64,000 nucleotides of DNA from the NCBI GenBank assembly GCA_964030475.1, contig CAXIPT010000004.1:2431327-2495326 (forward strand), in the 5' to 3' direction. Shown here piece by piece: positions 1-10,221 of this stretch. Both the position numbers and the translations under genes were made by a program. Origin of the DNA: Tethya wilhelma. Its lineage: Eukaryota; Porifera; Demospongiae; Tethyida; Tethyidae. The notes under the pieces are model-generated. The model was not told where the DNA came from. It saw only the letters and a program-made list of their open reading frames with translations, and did no database searches. Every line of letters begins with the position of its first letter. Position 1 is the first letter of the stretch.

Positions 1-805
1 ACAACTTCTCTATCAGCTGAAAGTTCAATGTTCTCATCAAAAAGATGGTTGTAAATGGACTGGAGAGCTAGGAGAACTAGACAACCATCTCAACTTGGAG
101 CCTAAATCAACCCAAGAGCAACTTGAAGGGTGCCCATATGCTGTTATTGAGTGCTACTACCATCCTATTGGGTGTGATCAAACAAAATTGCCACGAAATG
201 AAATGAAAATTCACAACGAAGAAAAGGCAAAACACCACTTGAAACTACTCGATGCCAAATGTGTTAGCAACTGTGCTGTTATCAAACAAATGGAGAAGGG
301 AATCCAAAAATATTGCCCTTATCCACCACATGTGCTTACATTAAACAAATACAACAAATTCCTCAGATCAAAGAACGATCCAGGATTATACATGGAAATG
401 CCAGTGTGGAAATCTGCTCCATTTTACACTCATCAATTTGGCTACAAGATGAACCTTCAAGCTGACTTGGATTTGGACCAACCCCTATCACTGAAAGTGG
501 AGATGATGAAGGGAGAATTCGACGACCAACTCGAGTGGGGAAATCAGTTTACTCCACTAGAAGTTTCGGTAGAAGTTGTGAATCCAAGTAATTCAAGGGA
601 AAACAAAAAAGTTTGCATCCGGGTACCCAAAGTAGGTAGTAAGGTTGAACAAGATAGACCTGCCCACTTCAATTCAAAGGAATCACGATCCATAATCAAG
701 CCAAAGGACATGCCAAATTATGTCAACAACGACAAGGTTACCATTCGCATCTCAAGCATACGTGAACTGCCAAAAGATAGTACCTTGCCGGGCCCTGATG
801 AATAG
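1..805 (+). CDS. TRAF-like adaptor, 3' part (5' end outside window)
   Basis: The frame is open from base 2 to the TAG at 803-805. It begins inside the first TRAF-type zinc finger (QLLYQLKVQCSHQKDGC, then WTGELGELDNHL) and runs through the second finger, a short linker and a complete MATH/TRAF-C domain with landmarks PFYTHQFGYKMNL, MKGEFDDQLEWG and a C-terminal strand KVTIRISSI. The RING present in the paralogs must lie upstream of the window. The MATH domain most resembles the subgroup of the genes at 16631 and 22446 (FYSHQFGYKLRL). Family knowledge: the TRAF-C/MATH fold trimerises and binds receptor tails or adaptors, while the RING end recruits ubiquitin-conjugating enzymes. The first recognisable member of the array. 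Confidence 0.9.
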   Translation, partial: QLLYQLKVQCSHQKDGCKWTGELGELDNHLNLEPKSTQEQLEGCPYAVIECYYHPIGCDQTKLPRNEMKIHNEEKAKHHLKLLDAKCVSNCAVIKQMEKGIQKYCPYPPHVLTLNKYNKFLRSKNDPGLYMEMPVWKSAPFYTHQFGYKMNLQADLDLDQPLSLKVEMMKGEFDDQLEWGNQFTPLEVSVEVVNPSNSRENKKVCIRVPKVGSKVEQDRPAHFNSKESRSIIKPKDMPNYVNNDKVTIRISSIRELPKDSTLPGPDE

Positions 806-1370
806 CCAAACTGGAAACACTTCATGTGTACTGTCTGTAATAAGAAGACTGTGTGGAACAATATTGATTGAAATAGACTTTCTATAGTGTGGTGCATGCA
901 TGTATGTTTGGAGCTGTGGAATTTAATTTGTATACTGAAAAGTACTGACTGAATATTGAATAACTAACATTAATTGACTTTTAACCGCCACAGTTTCCTA
1001 AGTACAATGTATGTTTATCTGACTGAGTGTGCATATAATGACTAAGTAGGAATTATTTAATACAAAACATTTCTGGCTAAACTTCTAGCTATCTAATAAA
1101 TGTGTGTGGCATGCAATCACATGGTACAACACAAAAAACATTTCCAAGGAACCATGCACCATGAATATCAATACACCACATCCTGGCACGCCTTCTTTTG
1201 GTAACAGCTAATAATATTATTGTGCAGTATACTCTAATGTGTTAACTTACACAAGATATATATCTACTATAGATTCTGAACTATAAAAGTTAATGTCATC
1301 TCCTTTTACTGTGAAACTGTAAGATTTAAAGGTTGAGTTTTTGATCCTGTAACAAGATTATTTGGAAAGA
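806..1370. other. Intergenic spacer upstream of the MASAPKEI-type gene
   Basis: No coding potential is seen. The stretch from about 985 to 1200 is recognisably repeated at about 4900-5110, upstream of the sister gene at 5206. Shared blocks include an AACTTC(T)AGCTA segment, a GCAATCACAT segment, CCAAGGAAC and the stretch before GTAACAGC. An ATGAATATCA word at about 1158 resembles the GCATGAATATCA word upstream of the acidic-type TRAF genes. This suggests that promoter DNA was duplicated along with the gene. Confidence 0.5.
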
Positions 1371-2420
1371 ATGGCATCAGCACCTAAAGAGATAGATTCT
1401 GGCAATGAAGTTGCAGTAATGAAAGAGGGAGGTGGTTTTGAGTGTGAGTTCGTAGACAAACCACCAGAAATAATTCAAACTAAATGTCCCGTTTGTCTTC
1501 AAATCCTTCGTGAACCTCATCAAGTCACCTGCTGTGGGAAGAGCTTCTGTCGAGTCTGCATTGGAAGAATTAAAGGCAAACACAAACCATGTCCAACTTG
1601 CAACAAAAAAGACATAAAGGAGTTTCCCAACAAAGGTCTTCAACAGCCTCTCTACCAGCAAAAAGTTCGATGTAGTCACCAAAAAGAAGGTTGTGAGTGG
1701 ACTGGAGAGCTAGGAGAACTAGACAACCATCTCAACTTGAAACCCGAGACTTATCAACAGCTTCAAGGATGCCTATTTGTAGAGATCGAATGCCGATACA
1801 ATTTCGCCGGCTGTGCTACAAAGCTGCCACGAAAAGACATGGAGAATCATATCCAAGAAAGCTCTCAGCAACACATATCTCTATTAGAAGCTAAACATAG
1901 GGTAGACACTCAAGACTTCGAAAGATTTCGGGATAACATTCAACGCCAATTCCCCACACCACCTGTTACACTAACAATGACACGGTTTAAGTATCATAGT
2001 GAAGAAAAAGTACGATGGACATCTCCTCCATTCTATACCAGACTACGTGGCTACAAGATGTGTATACAAGTTGATGTTGGTCTGCAACACCCTCTGTCAC
2101 TGCAAATGTGCATGATGGAGGGAGAGTTTGATAGCACACTAAGATGGGGAACTAACTATGCTCCAATGGAAATAACAGTAGAAGTTGTCAGTCAAGTTAG
2201 CTGGGAGCCTAATAAAAGTATATCTATAAATTGTCAGGATCGGACAATAGGTGGGTCACGTTTCTACCTACAAAATCAATCATGTAGAGAGATAGAGGGA
2301 TCTGGGGCTCTTATACAACCTGAAGATATGTACAAGTATGTAAAACATGATGCTGTGACCTTTCTTATCTCTGAAATCAATGTCAGAGCGAAGCATCCAT
2401 ACAGGACTATAATACACTAA
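1371..2420 (+). CDS. TRAF-like RING/zf-TRAF/MATH protein, MASAPKEI subgroup
   Basis: Single-exon gene of 349 codons. The start is the ATG at 1371, because the sister gene at 5206 begins with the same MASAPKEI residues; an in-frame TTG three codons earlier is ignored. Order of domains: acidic N-terminus, RING at about residues 39-77 (CPVC, CCGKSFC, CPTC), two TRAF-type zinc fingers at about 101-165, a short helical linker, and MATH at about 195-340 (SPPFYTRLRGYKM, MMEGEFDSTLRWG). Predicted cytosolic E3 ubiquitin ligase or signalling adaptor of the TRAF family. The RING has Lys at the usual His ligand position with two adjacent Cys, as in all its neighbours. It reads in the same direction as every other member, which indicates tandem duplication. 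Its specific receptor is unknown. Confidence 0.92.
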   Translation: MASAPKEIDSGNEVAVMKEGGGFECEFVDKPPEIIQTKCPVCLQILREPHQVTCCGKSFCRVCIGRIKGKHKPCPTCNKKDIKEFPNKGLQQPLYQQKVRCSHQKEGCEWTGELGELDNHLNLKPETYQQLQGCLFVEIECRYNFAGCATKLPRKDMENHIQESSQQHISLLEAKHRVDTQDFERFRDNIQRQFPTPPVTLTMTRFKYHSEEKVRWTSPPFYTRLRGYKMCIQVDVGLQHPLSLQMCMMEGEFDSTLRWGTNYAPMEITVEVVSQVSWEPNKSISINCQDRTIGGSRFYLQNQSCREIEGSGALIQPEDMYKYVKHDAVTFLISEINVRAKHPYRTIIH

Positions 2421-2879
2421 CATAGAAATGAGTGGTATACTGTTTATATATAGTTTTTATGAAAGTGTACGTATATTAAACCTTGAGATTTCACATTTAT
2501 AATAGTGTATAAGTACCATGTCTATTGCAATTGGACTGACTCCAATAACTGAGTGAGTAGGAATTAGTAAATTATTATACAAAACATTTATGCTAAACTT
2601 CTAGCTATATACATTTTTTGAATGACATTATTTTAAGTGTGCATGCTTTCTTGGGTACATAATGAACAAAAAAAACAACCATACTTTGCAAATTCAATAG
2701 TGCAAGCCATTCAAGGCAGACTCACCCCCTGGTGCCTTGCATCAATGCAACTTGTCATTCTAGTTTTTAGCCTTATTCCCAGGCTCCCCCCTCTTAGAAA
2801 ATACGGAAAGTAAAAAGGGGAGCCTGGTTGCCATGCAATCTCACATGAGAGACATACATTATTGGCGCGAATATAATGT

Positions 2880-3110
2880 ATATACTGAGTGTGTGACCAA
2901 AGGGGAAATATCTGAAAGGTACTTTGGTTCACAAGCTTCGCGACTTCAAGATGTCTAATAGAGCTCTCTAAGGTTCATAAATTTGTATCTAATGATCATA
3001 TGCAGTTTTGTACGTATCACCAAAATGAATTCTGCACCATATAGAGATGATAGAGAACATATAGTACAACCAGTTGATTGGTGAAGATATATGTAAATAT
3101 GAACCAATAC
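2880..3110 (+). pseudogene. Relic of a TRAF-like MATH C-terminus
   Basis: This stretch aligns by eye with the last 200 bases of the acidic-type TRAF genes. It keeps the blocks for ACAAGCTT...GACTTCAAGATGTCTAATAGA, AAATTTGTATCTAATGATCA and CACCATATAGAGATGATAGAG, which correspond to the LIKISEVDKFV, NDC and AGPYRED segments. Stops and frameshifts break it throughout, and no RING or zinc-finger DNA is left upstream. It is therefore a dead fragment rather than a gene. Confidence 0.55.
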
Positions 3111-3331
3111 ATTTTATTTACTGACGTTATTTTTGTGTTCATTAAAAAAATAATATGTCCATTAAGAGGTTGTTGATAAATGACGGAAACAGCTTGACAC
3201 TTATGTTTGTAATGAAATTTTAATCCATTTTGTACAATAACAATCCACCCACTTTTGGGGAATTCCTACCGCCCCTTTTTTATTCAACAAGAAAGTGATA
3301 TTGCTAGCTACTGTGTACTTAAATCTCACCA

Positions 3332-4353
3332 ATGCCAAAGACTTCCAAGCGCCAAGCTACTCAAAAGAAGCCAGCAGCTGCCAAGAAAACAGCTAGAGCT
3401 TCTAAAAAGCCAGGAGAGGGTGGCTTTGAGTGTGAGTTTGTTGAGAAGCCTCCCTCCATTGTTCAAACAGAATGCCCCTTGTGTCTGCAAATCCTTCATG
3501 AACCTTATCAAGTCATCTGTTGTGGGAAGAGTTTCTGTAAAGTCTGCATTGAGAAGATTAAAGTGAAACAGGAGCCTTGTCCAACTTGTAAAGATGGAAA
3601 TCTTCAATACTTTCCCAACAAAGGTCTTCAACAATCTCTTTTCCAGCTGAAAGTTCAATGTTCTAATCAAAAACTAGGCTGTGAATGGACTGGAGAACTA
3701 AATAAACTAGACAACCATCTCAACTTGGACCCTGAATCAGCTAACAAAGCTAAAGGCTGCCCATACATAGCAGTAGAATGTCGCTACAACTTTGCAGGGT
3801 GTATGAAAAAATCCCTCGTAAAGAAATGGATGCTCATCTCAAGGAAAGCACAGATCACCACATCAAATTGCTTGAAAGCAGATATAAAGTACTTAGCAGT
3901 AGCTTTGAAAGAGTCAAGGCAAATATCAAGGAGCATTTTCCCACACCTCCAGTTACATTCACTACAACCAACTACCATCACTATCCAAATTGGACGTCAC
4001 CTTGTTTCTACTCAGATCTACTTGGCTATAAAATACGTCTTCAAGTTAACATGGGACCACAAAGACCACTATCAGTAACACTGTATGTAACAAACGGAGA
4101 GTTTAATAGCAGATTACCAGACGGCCAAAACTTTGTACCTTTAGATGTGAAGATAGAAGTGATTAACCAAATTAGCTGGGAACCGAATAAGACTACAGTG
4201 ATAAGAGTCCAAAACGGAGGAAACTCGGTACTTAACCGATCGTACTCTACGGAAGAATCTACACGTCTAATCCAGCCACATGATATGCACATGTATGCTA
4301 CAAATAATGCATTACAATTTTGTATTGTTGAAGTAAAACCAGTGAAAAGCTAA
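3332..4353 (+). pseudogene. TRAF-like gene with one frameshift (basic N-terminus subgroup)
   Basis: Start ATG at 3332, followed by a Lys/Ala-rich basic N-terminus (MPKTSKRQATQKK), a RING at residues 48-86 (CPLC, CCGKSFC, CPTC) and the first zinc finger. At about 3800-3808, in an A-rich run after the Cys of NFAGC, one base is missing relative to the paralog at 18641. The rest (IPRKEMDAHLKES through the MATH domain to the stop at 4351-4353) lies in another frame and is otherwise intact. Only this single lesion separates it from a full gene of about 340 codons. It may be a recent pseudogene, a null allele, or an assembly error in a homopolymer. Flanked by the relic at 2880 and the intact gene at 5206. 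Confidence 0.8.
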
Positions 4354-5205
4354 AGGAAGGTGATCGAACAACTATTAACTTTCCCCCAACATTATAACTA
4401 GGCTATAATAAACAGCTTCATGCAGACATGTAATATCTTACAGTTGTAAACGAACAATTTTGATAATACTGTTACCCTATAAACATTGACACTAAAATGT
4501 GGAGTTTGTAAACATAAATGTGCAGTTTGTTTTTTGTAACTACTCATTAGTTGAAACTGAGTGTCCAGTTTGTCTACAAGTTTGTTTTTGTAACCTAAAC
4601 CATTTGTTTTGATAATAATTATTATATTATAGTTAAAACTGAATGTCATTATGTCATGTCAATGTCAGAATGTCATGCTATTAATTTTAATTTAGTAATT
4701 TATCGTGTGGCCACATCCTGTATTCGGGGGATGTAAAGGGTTAAATACACCTCCATGTTACACTCAAATCGACAGATTTTTTGATTATCACAGTCAGGAG
4801 AAAGTACAATGGATGAACTACCCCAGTCTATATAAATTGTAGGGATATGAAGGTTTGCATACGCCATTTTTGATTCCAAAACATACATTCTGAGACTTGG
4901 CTCAATCTAAACCTATTTAGTACACACTGCATAATGTCTGTAATAATTAAGTAGTGTTATATATATACATACACCAAATTTATGGTCAAACTTCAGCTAA
5001 ATAAGTGCATGCATGTAGTATGTGCAATCACATAATTCAAGGAACAGGGAACTATCTACTGTGAATTTCATCATAATACGCTACATCCCAATTCTTCTTT
5101 TTTTTTGTAACAGCCAGCCAATCAGTATACCCCAAGTGCTTACTTAAAAAGAGCTCCTTTTGCTGTATACGTACAAAGTAAAAAAGTCTTCCACTTGGAA
5201 AGAGT
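4354..5205. other. Intergenic spacer
   Basis: AT-rich non-coding DNA. It contains a possible polyadenylation-like TATAATAAAC at about 4402. From about 4900 it holds a degenerate copy of the spacer found upstream of the gene at 1371. No conserved reading frame, RNA gene or transposon end is seen. Confidence 0.4.
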
Positions 5206-6219
5206 ATGGCATCAGCACCTAAAGAGATAGAGTCTGGCGATGAAGTTGTTGAAAAGAAAGAGGAAGGAGGTTTTGAGTGTGAATTCGTAGAGAAGCCACC
5301 AGAAATAATCCAAACTAAATGTTCAATTTGTCTGCAAATCCTTCGTGAGCCTCACCAAGTCACTTGCTGTGGAAAGAGCTTCTGTCGAGTGTGTATTGGA
5401 AGAATTAAAGGCAAACACGAGCCTTGTCCAACTTGCAATGCAAAAGATATCGAGGTCTTTCCCAACAAAGGTCTTCAACAGCCTCTCTACCAGCTAAAAG
5501 TTCGATGTATTAATCAAAAAAAAGGTTGCAAGTGGACTGGAGAGCTAGGAGAACTAGACAACCATCTCAACATAGAACCAGAAGCTAATAAACAGCTTCT
5601 TGGATGCCCATGTACTGAGATCGAATGCCGCTACAATTTTGCTGGGTGTACGACAAAGCTACCACGAAAAGATATGGAGAAACATGTCGAAGAAAGTTCC
5701 CAACAACACTTCGCCCTACTAGAAGCTAAATACAGTGTAGTCACTCTGGACTTTGAAACATTTCAGGATAACATTCACCATCATTTTCCCACACCACCTG
5801 TTACACTGACTATGACCAACTTTAAGTATCATAGAGAAGAAAAGGTACAATGGACATCTACTCCATTCTATACTGGACTACGTGGCTACAAAATGCACAT
5901 AGTAGTTAATGTTGGTCTGCGACAGCCTCTGTCACTGCAACTGTGTATGATGGAGGGAGAATTTGATAAAAAACTGAATTGGAATTACAACTTTACTCCA
6001 ATGGAAGTAATAATTGAAGTTGTTAGTCAAGTAAGCTGGGAGCCTAATAAACAAGTAGGTATAAACATTATGAGCTCATCATTGTCATCATGGTCACGAT
6101 CAAGTGTAGATAACAACTCAAAGTTTGAATCGGGGGCTCTTATTCAGCCTGAAGATATGTACAAGTTTGTAAAACATGATTCTGTGACCTTTCTTATCTC
6201 TGAAGTCACAAAGAAGTAA
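5206..6219 (+). CDS. TRAF-like RING/zf-TRAF/MATH protein, MASAPKEI subgroup
   Basis: Intact single-exon gene of 337 codons beginning MASAPKEIES. RING at about residues 39-77 (CSIC, CCGKSFC, CPTC), TRAF-type fingers at about 101-165 (CKWTGELGELDNHL, then CRYNFAGC...H), a short linker, and MATH at about 195-335 (STPFYTGLRGYKM, MMEGEFDKKLNW). Closest sister is the gene at 1371, with shared upstream sequence, so the pair arose by a local duplication that jumped over the basic-type gene at 3332. Likely a cytosolic ubiquitin ligase or adaptor linking a receptor to downstream kinases (family knowledge). Lys replaces the usual RING His. Confidence 0.92.
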   Translation: MASAPKEIESGDEVVEKKEEGGFECEFVEKPPEIIQTKCSICLQILREPHQVTCCGKSFCRVCIGRIKGKHEPCPTCNAKDIEVFPNKGLQQPLYQLKVRCINQKKGCKWTGELGELDNHLNIEPEANKQLLGCPCTEIECRYNFAGCTTKLPRKDMEKHVEESSQQHFALLEAKYSVVTLDFETFQDNIHHHFPTPPVTLTMTNFKYHREEKVQWTSTPFYTGLRGYKMHIVVNVGLRQPLSLQLCMMEGEFDKKLNWNYNFTPMEVIIEVVSQVSWEPNKQVGINIMSSSLSSWSRSSVDNNSKFESGALIQPEDMYKFVKHDSVTFLISEVTKK

Positions 6220-6474
6220 GGAAAATATATATTTACACTGGAACAATAATGAGTGGTAAACTGTATTTAAAGGCAACTATTACAATAATTATTATAATTT
6301 ATATATAACTATATATACATAATTTAATTTATATACATAGTACATATTTGTCGTAGTCTACTATCAATTTTTGCCGTGATGGGATCGGTAACCTCCTTAG
6401 TGGTTATTGCAAACAACAATTAATCAAGTTTGCCAGCTCGGACCTCGCTTCTTACCAGACTTATTTATGTTTTG

Positions 6475-7238
6475 TCCAAAAAGAAGGTTGTGAGTGGACT
6501 GGAGAGCTAGGAGAACTAGACAACCATCTCAACTTGGACCCTCAACCTGACAACCAGCTTGAAGGATGCCTCTTTGGAATGCCGCTACAGCTTTGCTGGG
6601 TGTACGGCAAAGATACCACGTAAAGATATAAGTGCTCATATGCAAGAGAGTGCACAGGATCATTTAGACATGTTGGAAACGAAATACATTAATGCAAACA
6701 AGAGCTTAGAGAGAGTAAACACGATGGTCCATAAAGCCATTCGTACACCTCCAGTCACTCTCACTATGGACGACTTCCAGGCTCTGCAAATTCAAGACAA
6801 ATCACCACCAGAATATACCTACACTAGACGTGGATGGAGAAAGAAAAAATTTGAAGCTGCCTGGGAATCCATGCCTTTTTATTCACACTAGTTTGGGTAC
6901 AAGCTATGCCTCCAAGCAGATGTAGGTACGAAAAAACCGTTAGCCTTGAGAGTACATGTGATGCAGGGAGAATTTGATGACGAGTTGAAGTGGAGCAATA
7001 ATTTTACACCAATGGTTGTGAAGGTTGAAGTTGTGAGTCAAACTAAGCACGAGCAAAACGAATGTGTCTGCATAAGAATCCCTGATCAAGGTAACCATGT
7101 GAGCAGAAATGATAAAGATGACTACTATCACAATTACTACAACAACGAATCCATGAATTTAATACATTCACGTGATATACATCACATGGTTACGTGAAAA
7201 ACGACAGCGTCGAGTTTCTAATTTCTAACATATTTTAG
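6475..7238 (+). pseudogene. TRAF-like pseudogene lacking RING
   Basis: Similarity begins abruptly at CCAAAAAGAAGG, inside the first zinc finger; no RING or start region is upstream. An 8-base deletion at about 6567 shifts the frame between the two fingers. A CAG-to-TAG change at about 6889 interrupts the MATH domain (PFYSH*FGYKL), and a further frameshift at about 7190 precedes the last strand (NDSVEFLISNIF, stop at 7236-7238). Between lesions the protein is still easy to read, including GEFDDELKW. The abrupt 5' edge at a zinc-finger block that is almost identical in all paralogs suggests recombination at that block. Confidence 0.85.
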
Positions 7239-7552
7239 TGAAACTAATGGTTACTCACTGTTGTAGGAAACTGTGATTGTACAAAAAGAACAAAACTCTA
7301 TCTAGAATGTGTGTATGATAGCTCGGTCTGTGTACACAATATGTAGCTAATGCATGTGTATGACCACATTAATCTTGTGATAATAGCATGCATGTTCAGT
7401 GTCAATGAATATTCACAACCTACACTAAGAATAGCTACATACACATGTGTGGGTAAGGCTTGACCTTTTTGTAGTAATTACAAACTTTAATTAAATTCTT
7501 CTTCACTAAAATGCAATTAAGCAAGTCCGACCTTCCTCTGGGTAGCCCAGGT

Positions 7553-7950
7553 CAGAGGAGGTAGGACACGCTTGACCTTTGTCTAATGAGGTCACTGATT
7601 AGTTTACTTATATCTCCAGAAGCGAGCGTTTTTGTAGTATTCTAAGGCCTTTTCTGAACTAAGCACTATCAATTTAGGGGGGCACCTCTCTTCTTTTCAG
7701 CTGCAGAGCCTTTGTTTTCCCGCTACTGGACTGTGGAATGTTGAAAGGAATGTTAATTAATTTTTTGCATGCTTGCATTATCTCTTACTAAGAGCCAGAA
7801 TGGCAAAAAATAGAGTGGTCTCTAACTAAAACAAGGGTGCTGAGTTTGAATATTGTGCTTATAAACTTCAAAAATCTTCCTGTACGCGAGTCTGCAATTT
7901 CTAATTAGTGACCTCATTACCTAAAGTTCAAGTGTGTCCTACCTCCTCTG
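7553..7950. mobile_element. 398 bp MITE with ~50 bp inverted repeats and 9 bp target duplication
   Basis: The ends are inverted repeats starting CAGAGGAGGTAGGACAC at 7553 and finishing with its complement at 7950. They match over about 50 bases with roughly six mismatches. Exactly outside both ends lies the same 9-mer AGCCCAGGT (7544-7552 and 7951-7959), a clean target-site duplication. No transposase is encoded. A 9 bp duplication with long inverted repeats fits a non-autonomous Mutator-like element (family inference). Its right edge lies only 25 bases from the ATG of the next TRAF-like gene, so that gene's promoter or 5' UTR must lie in or beyond the element. Confidence 0.85.
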
Positions 7951-7984
7951 AGCCCAGGTAACTTGACAGAGACTTGAAATCAAA

Positions 7985-9091
7985 ATGGCAGCCTACTCAC
8001 AAGTAGCATCTTCAAAGAAGGTCTATGTAGAGTCAGACAGTGATGATTCTGAGCAACAAGTACCAAGTCAAGGAGATAAAACAGTTGAGAAGTCACAAAG
8101 GGTAGGGTATGAATGTGAGTTTGTAGAGAAGCCTCCCTCCATGTTTCAAACAGAGTGCCCACTCTGTCTTCAAATCCTTCGTGAGCCTCACCAAGTCATC
8201 TGCTGTGGCAAGAGCTACTGTAAAGTCTGTATAGAGCAACTTAAAGAGGACAACAAGGCTTGTCCAACTTGTAAAGAAGAAAAGATACAAGATTTTCCCA
8301 ACAAGGGTCTTCAACAGCCTCTCTACCAGTTCAAAGTTCAATGCACACACCAAAAAGAAGGTTGTGAGTGGACTGGAGAACTAGGAGAACTAGACAACCA
8401 TCTCAACTTGGAGCCTGATGTTGATACAGAGCTTGAAGGATGCCAGTACACCGTCATTGCTTGTCGCTATAGCAACATCGGGTGTAATGTCAGACTAACT
8501 CGCCTTCTCATGAAAGGTCACTTCAAGAACGAACCTGCTGCCCACTTATCTCTGCTTGAGAAACAATACGACATAAAATGTGATGAACTCGAAAGAGCAC
8601 GTAGGAAAATCTCAACGCTAAACGCCAAGGTTTCAACGTTAAGTGAAAAGAATACCAGCCTCAGCGAGACACAGTCGAAGCTAACTTTCCACAAAGATCG
8701 CCTCAAGAAGTTTGAAAAGCATTTCCCAATTCCACCCACAATGATTGTGATGAAACACTTTGGTTATCATCATGAAAATTGCAAGGAGTGGTTTTCTCCT
8801 CCCTTTTACACGGATTTCCGTGGTTACAAAGTGTGCCTACGAGTTGATTTCACAGCACATGCAAATGGCGACATATGCAACATTTATCCCAGACCTTGTG
8901 ACCAAGATCACTACTTGTCTGTTCAAGTTTGTCTAATGAGAGGAGAATTTGATTCGAATCAGCCTTTTGAACAAGAAGTTGAAGTGGAAGTTGTGAGTCA
9001 AAGTGCTGCTGTGGTGAACAAAATAGTTGTGATTTACGACAAAGCTGTATACTATACTAATGGATACATTTATTCTGTACCTGAATGTTGA
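7985..9091 (+). CDS. TRAF-like protein with truncated MATH domain
   Basis: Reading frame of 368 codons from ATG 7985. Ser/Asp-rich N-terminus, RING at residues 58-96 (CPLC, CCGKSYC, CPTC), TRAF-type fingers, a coiled coil at about 190-235 (heptad-like KISTLNAKVSTLSEKN), then MATH (SPPFYTDFRGYKVCL, LMRGEFDSNQ). It stops at VPEC, about 45 residues before the end seen in the gene at 10998, because one base is missing just after that Cys. The lost final strands normally complete the TRAF-C sandwich, so the protein may be impaired or may be the product of a recent mutation. A transposon sits immediately upstream and may have changed its expression. Confidence 0.75.
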   Translation: MAAYSQVASSKKVYVESDSDDSEQQVPSQGDKTVEKSQRVGYECEFVEKPPSMFQTECPLCLQILREPHQVICCGKSYCKVCIEQLKEDNKACPTCKEEKIQDFPNKGLQQPLYQFKVQCTHQKEGCEWTGELGELDNHLNLEPDVDTELEGCQYTVIACRYSNIGCNVRLTRLLMKGHFKNEPAAHLSLLEKQYDIKCDELERARRKISTLNAKVSTLSEKNTSLSETQSKLTFHKDRLKKFEKHFPIPPTMIVMKHFGYHHENCKEWFSPPFYTDFRGYKVCLRVDFTAHANGDICNIYPRPCDQDHYLSVQVCLMRGEFDSNQPFEQEVEVEVVSQSAAVVNKIVVIYDKAVYYTNGYIYSVPEC

Positions 9092-9260
9092 GAAGTGTGA
9101 CACAGGGAGAAAAGTCTGAACATTACATTGGTACACAAGCTTAAAGACAACTGATAAAGATCTCTGAGGTTGACAAATTTGTATGGAATGATTGTATGGA
9201 GTTTCGTATCACCTACGCCGGACCATATAGAGACGATAGAGTAGAACGTGTAATACAACA
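9092..9260 (+). pseudogene. Untranslated former C-terminus of the TRAF-like gene at 7985
   Basis: Directly after the stop, the DNA still matches the end of the gene at 10998 (GTGACACAGGGAGAAAAGTC, ATAAAGATCTCTGAGGTTGA, CACCTACGCCGGACCATA). It is out of frame and has a second stop at ACAAGCTTAA. This shows the truncation is secondary. Confidence 0.7.
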
Positions 9261-9465
9261 ACTATTAGTAACTCAACAAGCATATAATTGGCCACCTATT
9301 CAAAAGTTCTAAATCCGTTTGCAAAATAATAATTGGATGCAGGACCTTGTATATAATTCATAATTAGACAGACTGTAGCTGTAATTACTGCCTTAGAATC
9401 TATTATGTAATAGACCACTAAGTGTTGTCCACGACTAACAAACAATTCAGGAGTACGGTTACACC

Positions 9466-9600
9466 CACTTGTAGGGAGTATTTAACTCATACACGCCCTT
9501 CCTATTTGTTGTATTACTCTTGAAGTGATAACCATTATCAAAAACTAATGGCAGGGGCTTCTAAGTGTCGAGCTTTTCAAAAGGGTACAACAACTACAAA
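9466..9600 (+). pseudogene. Relic of the 5' end of a basic-type TRAF-like gene
   Basis: A GGTTACACCCACTT word at about 9467 and the following 80 bases resemble the DNA before the gene at 3332. ATG 9548 opens MAGASKCRAFQKGTTTTKK and then a stop, aligning with MPKTSKRQATQKKPAAAKK of that gene. RING and zinc-finger DNA are missing. About 0.9 kb of repeat material follows before a matching 3' relic at 10486. Together these look like the two ends of one destroyed gene. Confidence 0.5.
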
Positions 9601-9846
9601 AAAATAACAACAAAAACAACAACAATGAAGGCACCATGGTGCACAAGCCTCGGCACATTCAACTCGTCACTATAGTTGTTAGTACACTGATATACATACT
9701 GAGTCTATGTACAGGGCTTTGTGTAAAAGTGTATCATAGTTATGATTGTATCAAGAAAACCAACCCAGGTTCAAGTAGCCACATAACTGTGATGAAGCAG
9801 CACAAGTCGCAAATTATGTACATGAAACCCGCAGCTAACGGTTAAA

Positions 9847-9932
9847 AAAATCCTCCGATCTACTTGATTCGAGCCCAGGTCCTTCTAGATTCAGGGCAAA
9901 TGCTCTTACCACTGGGCTACTAGAGCTCTCTG
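9847..9932 (-). repeat. tRNA-like (SINE-type) sequence with pol III A and B boxes
   Basis: On the minus strand a TAGCCCAGTGGTAAGAGC box matches a tRNA D-arm/A-box, and 40 bases later GGGCTCGAATC resembles a B-box, with a T-run shortly after. The acceptor and T stems do not pair well, so a working tRNA is unlikely. A tRNA-derived SINE head or decayed tRNA is the better reading. It lies inside the gap of the split TRAF relic. Confidence 0.45.
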
Positions 9933-10221
9933 GCATTGGAGCAGAGACTGGCATGTACTGAAATGCTCAGCAGATAGATAGATCAGTACAAAATCTAGCC
10001 AGGACACCTCATACCTGAGACTGCCACTTTGTCAGTGGCCATGCAGCCAATGTCGGGCCACACTATACATGTCAATACATCTATGCTTAGATAGAAAGCA
10101 GGCCAACTCCTGTCTGTCTTGCCGCCAAGCAACACTATTCAACAGTGACAGCAGCATAGAGCACTATGCACATGCATGAGCCTCATTGAATTCAAGACGG
10201 ATTCTAGATAACGCACACTAG

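Noticed and set aside
9847..9932. Functional tRNA gene
   Set aside because: A and B boxes are present but the acceptor and T stems do not pair.
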